Shown here piece by piece: positions 5,532 to 9,213 of a DNA stretch of 9,213 nt (position 1 is its first letter; the number at the start of each line of letters is the position of its first letter). This DNA comes from Nitrospiraceae bacterium (lineage in GTDB: Bacteria; Nitrospirota; Thermodesulfovibrionia; Thermodesulfovibrionales; Dissulfurispiraceae), in contig PMYY01000201.1 in the NCBI GenBank assembly GCA_003170655.1, positions 4,825 to 14,037 of the forward strand, written 5' to 3'. The position numbers and the translations under genes are program-made. A model generated the notes under the pieces. It did not search any database. It saw only the letters and a list, made by a program, of their open reading frames with translations, and had not been told where the DNA came from.

Positions 5532-6404
5532 ATGGCATTGGAGAAACTGTATTCTGTCATCAAGAAGAGATGTTTTGCAGAGGGAAACGCATATATTATT
5601 ACCGAGGGTAAACACCTCATAGAGGCGCTGATCTATAGCGAGGTGATTGTCAACGTTAAGTCGAGGACTCTTTCTCATGAGCAGATAATCGAGTCGCTGA
5701 TTGCCAATGACATAAAGGAAGTCAACGCATCTCCGGCTGAGGTGAAATTTGACGATATCCAGCCTGCGACAATTGAAAAGACCTTTCCTGCGGCGGCTCC
5801 TTTTATTCTAAGCCTCGACGACGCTGTAGCCCAGAGGATACTGAGCATCCTGAGGTTGTTAGGCTATCTTGCCAAATCCGGTCCAGAAGGCTATGCTGCT
5901 TGCGATATAGTTGTCGAGGAGATGCTGAAGAATTATCCCAGCTTTTCTCTTGAAAGTGCTACGATCAAGAAAAGGATCGATGACTTTTCGAATGAGTTTC
6001 TTATTGCGTATCCCTTTCACAATGGAGAAGAATTGCCTTCGGAACGGCGGTTTGTCCCAGGCTGGATTTTCAGCAGGATAATGATACCGGACAGCTTGTT
6101 CAAAGAGATCTTTCTATATTTTATTTTTTTTGGGGACCTTTTCCAACCTGTATTCAAGACTATCGTTAAGAAAGAGACCGGCTTTGGGGCCAAGGTCGGC
6201 GTTGCCAGAATGTCCAGGGTAATTTACAGCGCGGCGTGCAGTGCTAATACTGTCAGCATATTTAAGGGTGCGGTAAAAGCAGGTGATTTGCAAATCAATT
6301 GCCACTCGGAGAAGAAAACCGGGATACTTATGACACAATCTGATATGGATAAATTAAATATCAAGGATGGAGACACGGTCAGTCTAACATTCAGGACAAA
6401 ATAG
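5532..6404 (+). CDS. Unrecognised protein, 290 aa
   Basis: I do not recognise this gene. It looks truly coding: a long open frame of balanced composition between well-formed genes. Residues 1-60 are charged and probably helical. Residues 100-160 (QRILSILRLLGYLAKSGPEG onward) look like a mostly helical domain, possibly winged-helix. An aromatic patch FLYFIFFGDLF (194-204) is too short for a clear membrane helix. The last 25 residues (MTQSDMDKLNIKDGDTVSL) resemble the closing strand pair of double-psi beta-barrel proteins such as molybdopterin-dinucleotide-binding domains or PduL, a weak likeness only. There is no signal peptide. The start at ATG 5532 has GAGGG 4 bases upstream, which is closer than usual; the frame stays open upstream to the TGA TGA pair without another ATG, GTG or TTG, so the N-terminus is uncertain. 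A T8G4 run (6124-6135) sits in the aromatic patch. Confidence 0.7.
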   Translation: MALEKLYSVIKKRCFAEGNAYIITEGKHLIEALIYSEVIVNVKSRTLSHEQIIESLIANDIKEVNASPAEVKFDDIQPATIEKTFPAAAPFILSLDDAVAQRILSILRLLGYLAKSGPEGYAACDIVVEEMLKNYPSFSLESATIKKRIDDFSNEFLIAYPFHNGEELPSERRFVPGWIFSRIMIPDSLFKEIFLYFIFFGDLFQPVFKTIVKKETGFGAKVGVARMSRVIYSAACSANTVSIFKGAVKAGDLQINCHSEKKTGILMTQSDMDKLNIKDGDTVSLTFRTK

Positions 6405-6407
6405 CGT

Positions 6408-6419
6408 CGGTCCGGACCG
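6408..6419. promoter_or_regulatory. 12-base perfect palindrome
   Basis: CGGTCCGGACCG begins 4 bases after the stop of the 290-aa gene and about 145 bases before ubiD. It has no loop and no T-tract, so it looks more like a dimeric protein-binding site than a terminator. No regulator is encoded in the window. Confidence 0.4.
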
Positions 6420-6451
6420 TGTAAAGAATAATACTGAAGATCAGAGTTGCG

Positions 6452-6464
6452 AGCATGGCATGCT
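6452..6464. promoter_or_regulatory. Odd palindrome, 6+1+6
   Basis: AGCATG and CATGCT flank a single G, upstream of the predicted ubiD promoter. It is a possible operator; nothing else identifies it. Confidence 0.3.
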
Positions 6465-6497
6465 GCTGAGCGTGTTGTATTCGCGTACTCTTGTCAC

Positions 6498-6527
6498 TTG
6501 CGCATCTCTCCGCGCCGCAGATATAAT
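6498..6527 (+). promoter_or_regulatory. Candidate sigma70-type promoter of ubiD-ribD
   Basis: A consensus -10 TATAAT (6522-6527) is preceded, 18 bases away, by TTGCGC (6498-6503), which matches only the TTG half of a -35. The start of transcription would fall near 6534, giving a leader of about 20 bases. The -10 lies inside the near-palindrome GATAT-A-ATATC (6520-6530), which could let a repressor cover it. The ubiD RBS AAGGAAG (6543-6549) follows. Confidence 0.5.
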
Positions 6528-6553
6528 ATCGCAAAAGCGCATAAGGAAGTAAT

Positions 6554-8017
6554 ATGGCATACCGGGATTTAAGGGCATTTCTCAATAGGCTGGAAGAACG
6601 GGGCGACCTTCACAGGGTAAGGGCCGAGGTCGATCCTATCCTCGAGATTACGGAAATCACCGATAGGATGTGCAAGAGCCCTGGGGGCGGCAAAGCACTT
6701 TATTTCGAAAAAGTTAAGGGTTCGGCTTATCCGGTGGTCACTAATATATTCGGTTCTTTTGAACGGATCTGTCTTGCCCTGGAAATCTCACACCTCGATG
6801 ATGTAGCTCACAGGATTGGAGACCTTTTGAACCTGGCGCCTCCGAAGACTCTTGTCGCAAAACTGTCGATGCTGCCGAAGCTGTTTGAATTTTCGAAGTA
6901 TCTGCCCAAGACTGTCAGGAACGCTCCATGTCAGGAGATAGTGGAGCAAAAGGACCCTGATCTCCGCAAGTTCCCCATACTCAAATGCTGGCCTGCCGAT
7001 GGACAGTCGACGGATGAGGGACGTTTCATTACTTTCCCTATGGTCTTTACAAAGGACCCCGAAAACGGGCGGCCTAACTGCGGGATGTACAGGATTCATG
7101 TATATGACAAAAAAACAACCGGCATGCATTGGCATATACATAAAGACGGGGCCCGGCATTTCGATAAATACAAGACCTTGAATCGGAGAATGCCCGCCGC
7201 AATTGCTGTTGGCAGCGACCCTGCGGTTATCTATGCGGCCACTGCGCCGCTGCCGGAGGCGGTCGACGAAATGCTATTCGCCGGATTCCTACGCAAGGAG
7301 CCTGTTGAGATGGCCAAATGCATTACTTCCGACATTGAAGTTCCCGCTAACAGCGAACTTGTTATTGAAGGTTATCTTGATCCCGGCGAGACGCGGATTG
7401 AGGGTCCCTTCGGCGATCATACGGGCTTTTATTCTGCCGCAGATCATTATCCGGTGTTCCATGTGACATGTATTACCCACAAGAAAGATCTAGTCTACCC
7501 TGCAACCATAGTGGGTAAACCGCCGATGGAAGATTGTTATATGGGAAAGGCTACGGAACGGATATTTTTGCCGCTGATGAAGCTTGATTTTCCCGAGATT
7601 ATAGACATCAATCTTCCGATGGAGGGTGTATTCCACAATGCTTGTCTGATTTCAATCAAAAAGAGCTATCCCGGTCAGGCAAAGAAAATCATACACGGTC
7701 TTTGGGGCAAGGGACAAATGATGTTCGCCAAATTGCTTATCATTGTCGATGACGATGTGGACGTTCAGAATATCTCATATACTGCATGGCGCGTGCTGAA
7801 CAACGTAGACTGGAAGCGCGACGTTGTTATAGCCGAAGGTCCATTGGACGACCTCGATCATGCTGCCAATTTCCCGCGCTACGGTTCCAAAATGGGCATC
7901 GACGCGACGAGAAAGACGCGGGAAGAGGGCATGATGAGGGAATGGCCGCAGGAATTGTTCATGTCCGAAGATATCAAGCGCCGGGTCGATGCTAGATGGA
8001 AAGAGTACGGATTTTGA
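6554..8017 (+). CDS. ubiD: UbiD-family decarboxylase (prenylated-FMN type)
   Basis: UbiD-family enzymes reversibly decarboxylate aromatic or alpha,beta-unsaturated acids using prenylated FMN made by UbiX. The 487-aa length matches E. coli UbiD (about 497). Family signatures: NCGMYRIH with N175 and R180 at the spacing of the metal/cofactor Asn and catalytic Arg; MHWHIHKDGARHF (191-203) with metal-site His; VIEG with E272; and EGPFGDHTGFY (283-293), the E...D/E pair of the active site (E283, D288), as in UbiD proper. The usual active-site elements are therefore present. Substrate is open: polyprenyl-4-hydroxybenzoate for ubiquinone, a menaquinone-pathway intermediate, or a catabolic aromatic acid are all possible, and in an anaerobe ubiquinone synthesis is the least safe guess. 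UbiX is not in the window. The RBS AAGGAAG supports the start, and ribD follows 31 bases downstream. Confidence 0.93.
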   Translation: MAYRDLRAFLNRLEERGDLHRVRAEVDPILEITEITDRMCKSPGGGKALYFEKVKGSAYPVVTNIFGSFERICLALEISHLDDVAHRIGDLLNLAPPKTLVAKLSMLPKLFEFSKYLPKTVRNAPCQEIVEQKDPDLRKFPILKCWPADGQSTDEGRFITFPMVFTKDPENGRPNCGMYRIHVYDKKTTGMHWHIHKDGARHFDKYKTLNRRMPAAIAVGSDPAVIYAATAPLPEAVDEMLFAGFLRKEPVEMAKCITSDIEVPANSELVIEGYLDPGETRIEGPFGDHTGFYSAADHYPVFHVTCITHKKDLVYPATIVGKPPMEDCYMGKATERIFLPLMKLDFPEIIDINLPMEGVFHNACLISIKKSYPGQAKKIIHGLWGKGQMMFAKLLIIVDDDVDVQNISYTAWRVLNNVDWKRDVVIAEGPLDDLDHAANFPRYGSKMGIDATRKTREEGMMREWPQELFMSEDIKRRVDARWKEYGF

Positions 8018-8048
8018 GATTTATGGCGGTAAGCACTGGGAATGGTAT

Positions 8049-9161
8049 ATGAATAAAACGCCAACGACATTTTCCGAAGAAGATCTGTTATATATGAAGC
8101 GTGCCCTGAGATTGGCCGGAAAGGCCATGGGGATGACAAGTCCAAATCCTATGGTCGGGGCCGTAATAGTAAAGAACGAAAGGATTGTCGCGGAGGACTA
8201 TCATCGGAAAGCTGGGGAGCCGCATGCTGAGGCATTGGCACTGCTGAAGGCAGACTATGCCGCAAAGAATGCCACATTATACGTGACCCTTGAACCCTGC
8301 TGTCATTCAGACAAGAGGACCCCGCCATGCACACGGGCGATTATAAATTCCGAAATAAAAAAAGTTTTTGTAGCCATGAAAGACCCCAATCCAAAGGTAT
8401 CCGGGAAGGGCATACAGGAATTGAGAAATCACGGCATCACAGTGATCGAAGGGTTGCTCAAAGAGAAGGCGCAGAAACTGAACGAGGCGTATTGCAAATA
8501 TATCGTGACCAAACGACCCTTCGTGATCTTAAAGGCCGCCATGACACTCGATGGAAAGATTGCTACACCTGAAGGTCAATCTAAATGGATCACCGGTGAA
8601 AAGGCCCGACGGCTCGTTCATCGCATGAGATGCGGTGTCGACGCTGTGATGACCGCTGTTGGGACTGTGAAGGCCGATAATCCTGAACTGACTTCGCGTA
8701 CGGCATGCGACAAGCAACCTGTAAGGATAATCATCGATCCGGGTCTTGAAACACCGGTCGATTACAGGGTCTGCAAACTCCCTCCCAAAACTATTTTTGT
8801 CATTCGATATGGTAAGGGAGATGCGGGCAAAATAGCTGAATTACAAAAGAGAGGCGTTCAGTTCATCGAATACGAAGGGCGCAAGGTCGATATGAATTGG
8901 CTCATGGAGCGACTGGGTGGCATTGGGATAACCTCTATTTTGATCGAAGCCGGGTCCTCGTTCAATGCAGCCTGTCTGACGGGAGCCGTTGTCGATAAAG
9001 TGGTATTCTTCATAGCTCCAAAAATCATCTGTGGCAGGAATTCCATCCCCGTTGTAGGAGGGGAAACCTTTATGAAACTTGAAGATGCGCTGCGGATTTC
9101 AGACCTTCAAGTAAGTAGGGTCGACGAAGACGTTATGATTGAGGGATATATTAACAATTGA
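8049..9161 (+). CDS. ribD: Bifunctional riboflavin deaminase/reductase RibD
   Basis: Cytoplasmic enzyme of riboflavin synthesis: the N-terminal domain deaminates the diaminopyrimidine product of GTP cyclohydrolase II, and the C-terminal domain reduces the ribosyl side chain with NADPH. At 370 aa it has the usual family length. Deaminase marks: SPNPMVGAVIV (31-41), the zinc/catalytic H59-A-E61, and LEPCCHSDKRTPPC (81-94) with zinc ligands C84 and C94. Reductase marks: KAAMTLDGKIAT (162-173), SKWITG (178-183), GTVKADNPELT (205-215), and ILIEAG (297-302), with A where most have G. The start at ATG 8049 is chosen because it leaves the short leader usual for RibD; ATG 7989 overlaps ubiD and would add 20 atypical residues. 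Neither start has a strong RBS, so coupling to ubiD translation is plausible. No FMN riboswitch is seen upstream. Confidence 0.94.
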   Translation: MNKTPTTFSEEDLLYMKRALRLAGKAMGMTSPNPMVGAVIVKNERIVAEDYHRKAGEPHAEALALLKADYAAKNATLYVTLEPCCHSDKRTPPCTRAIINSEIKKVFVAMKDPNPKVSGKGIQELRNHGITVIEGLLKEKAQKLNEAYCKYIVTKRPFVILKAAMTLDGKIATPEGQSKWITGEKARRLVHRMRCGVDAVMTAVGTVKADNPELTSRTACDKQPVRIIIDPGLETPVDYRVCKLPPKTIFVIRYGKGDAGKIAELQKRGVQFIEYEGRKVDMNWLMERLGGIGITSILIEAGSSFNAACLTGAVVDKVVFFIAPKIICGRNSIPVVGGETFMKLEDALRISDLQVSRVDEDVMIEGYINN

Positions 9162-9213
9162 CATCCTCCCTCTAATGAATTCGGAGGAATCCTTAGGGCT
9201 TGCGGAAAAATAA
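9157..9213. repeat. Inverted repeat at the right edge, possible IS200/IS605-type element end
   Basis: TCCTCC (9164-9169) and GGAGGA (9183-9188) flank a 13-base loop directly after the ribD stop, in the context TTGACATCCTCCC ... GGAGGAATCCTTAGGGC. From memory this resembles the subterminal hairpin often found at ends of IS200/IS605 (tnpB-type) elements, where GACATCCTCCC pairs with a GGGGATTCC-like arm. It could instead be a weak terminator or the RBS of a following gene. The window ends before this can be decided; no transposase is visible. Confidence 0.3.

Noticed and set aside
7989..8048. ATG 7989 as the ribD start, overlapping ubiD
   Set aside because: It would add 20 residues atypical for RibD; ATG 8049 gives the usual short leader and 370-aa length. 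The choice is not backed by a strong RBS, so some doubt remains.
8018..8048. FMN riboswitch before ribD
   Set aside because: Only 31 bases separate ubiD and ribD, far too short, and no RFN-type conserved segments are present there or before ubiD.

Overview
This looks like a chromosomal segment from an anaerobic or facultatively anaerobic bacterium of roughly 50% GC, with all genes on the + strand. The gene content (a 'B. subtilis/Geobacter-type' fumarate reductase/succinate dehydrogenase, a C4-dicarboxylate transporter, a short malic enzyme, and a UbiD-family decarboxylase next to ribD) would suit a Desulfobacterota-like ('deltaproteobacterial') or syntrophic organism. That placement is inference from gene content and style; there is no rRNA or other taxonomic marker here.

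Layout. 1-1233: the 3' part of the flavoprotein subunit of fumarate reductase/succinate dehydrogenase, open at the left edge. 1233-1976: its iron-sulfur subunit, overlapping by one base. 2056-3417: a DAACS-family C4-dicarboxylate:cation symporter (DctA-like), GTG start, preceded by a small hairpin. 3418-3931: a 514-base gene-free gap packed with short perfect inverted repeats. 3932-5251: a short-form malic enzyme followed by a terminator-like hairpin. 5252-5531: a second gap containing a 40-codon ORF that ends in two consecutive TGA stops in the same frame as the next gene. 5532-6404: an unrecognised 290-residue protein. 6405-6553: a promoter region with several palindromes. 6554-8017: a UbiD-family, prenylated-FMN-type decarboxylase. 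8049-9161: bifunctional RibD (riboflavin deaminase/reductase). 9162-9213: no gene; a short inverted repeat resembling, from memory, the end of an IS200/IS605-type element.

How the genes fit together. The left half forms a C4-dicarboxylate module: DctA imports fumarate, malate or succinate, the Frd/Sdh complex interconverts fumarate and succinate with the quinone pool, and malic enzyme takes malate to pyruvate. The membrane anchor subunit is not between frdB and dctA, so a C-A-B gene order with the anchor upstream of the window is expected. The right half joins an enzyme that needs a modified flavin (UbiD uses prenylated FMN) to a gene of riboflavin synthesis (ribD), 31 bases apart and probably cotranscribed from a promoter just before ubiD.

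Nothing in the window is a clear new defence or mobile system. The items most worth a second look are the hairpin-dense gap before the malic enzyme, the in-frame TGA-TGA upstream of the unrecognised gene, that gene itself, and the ubiD-ribD pairing.
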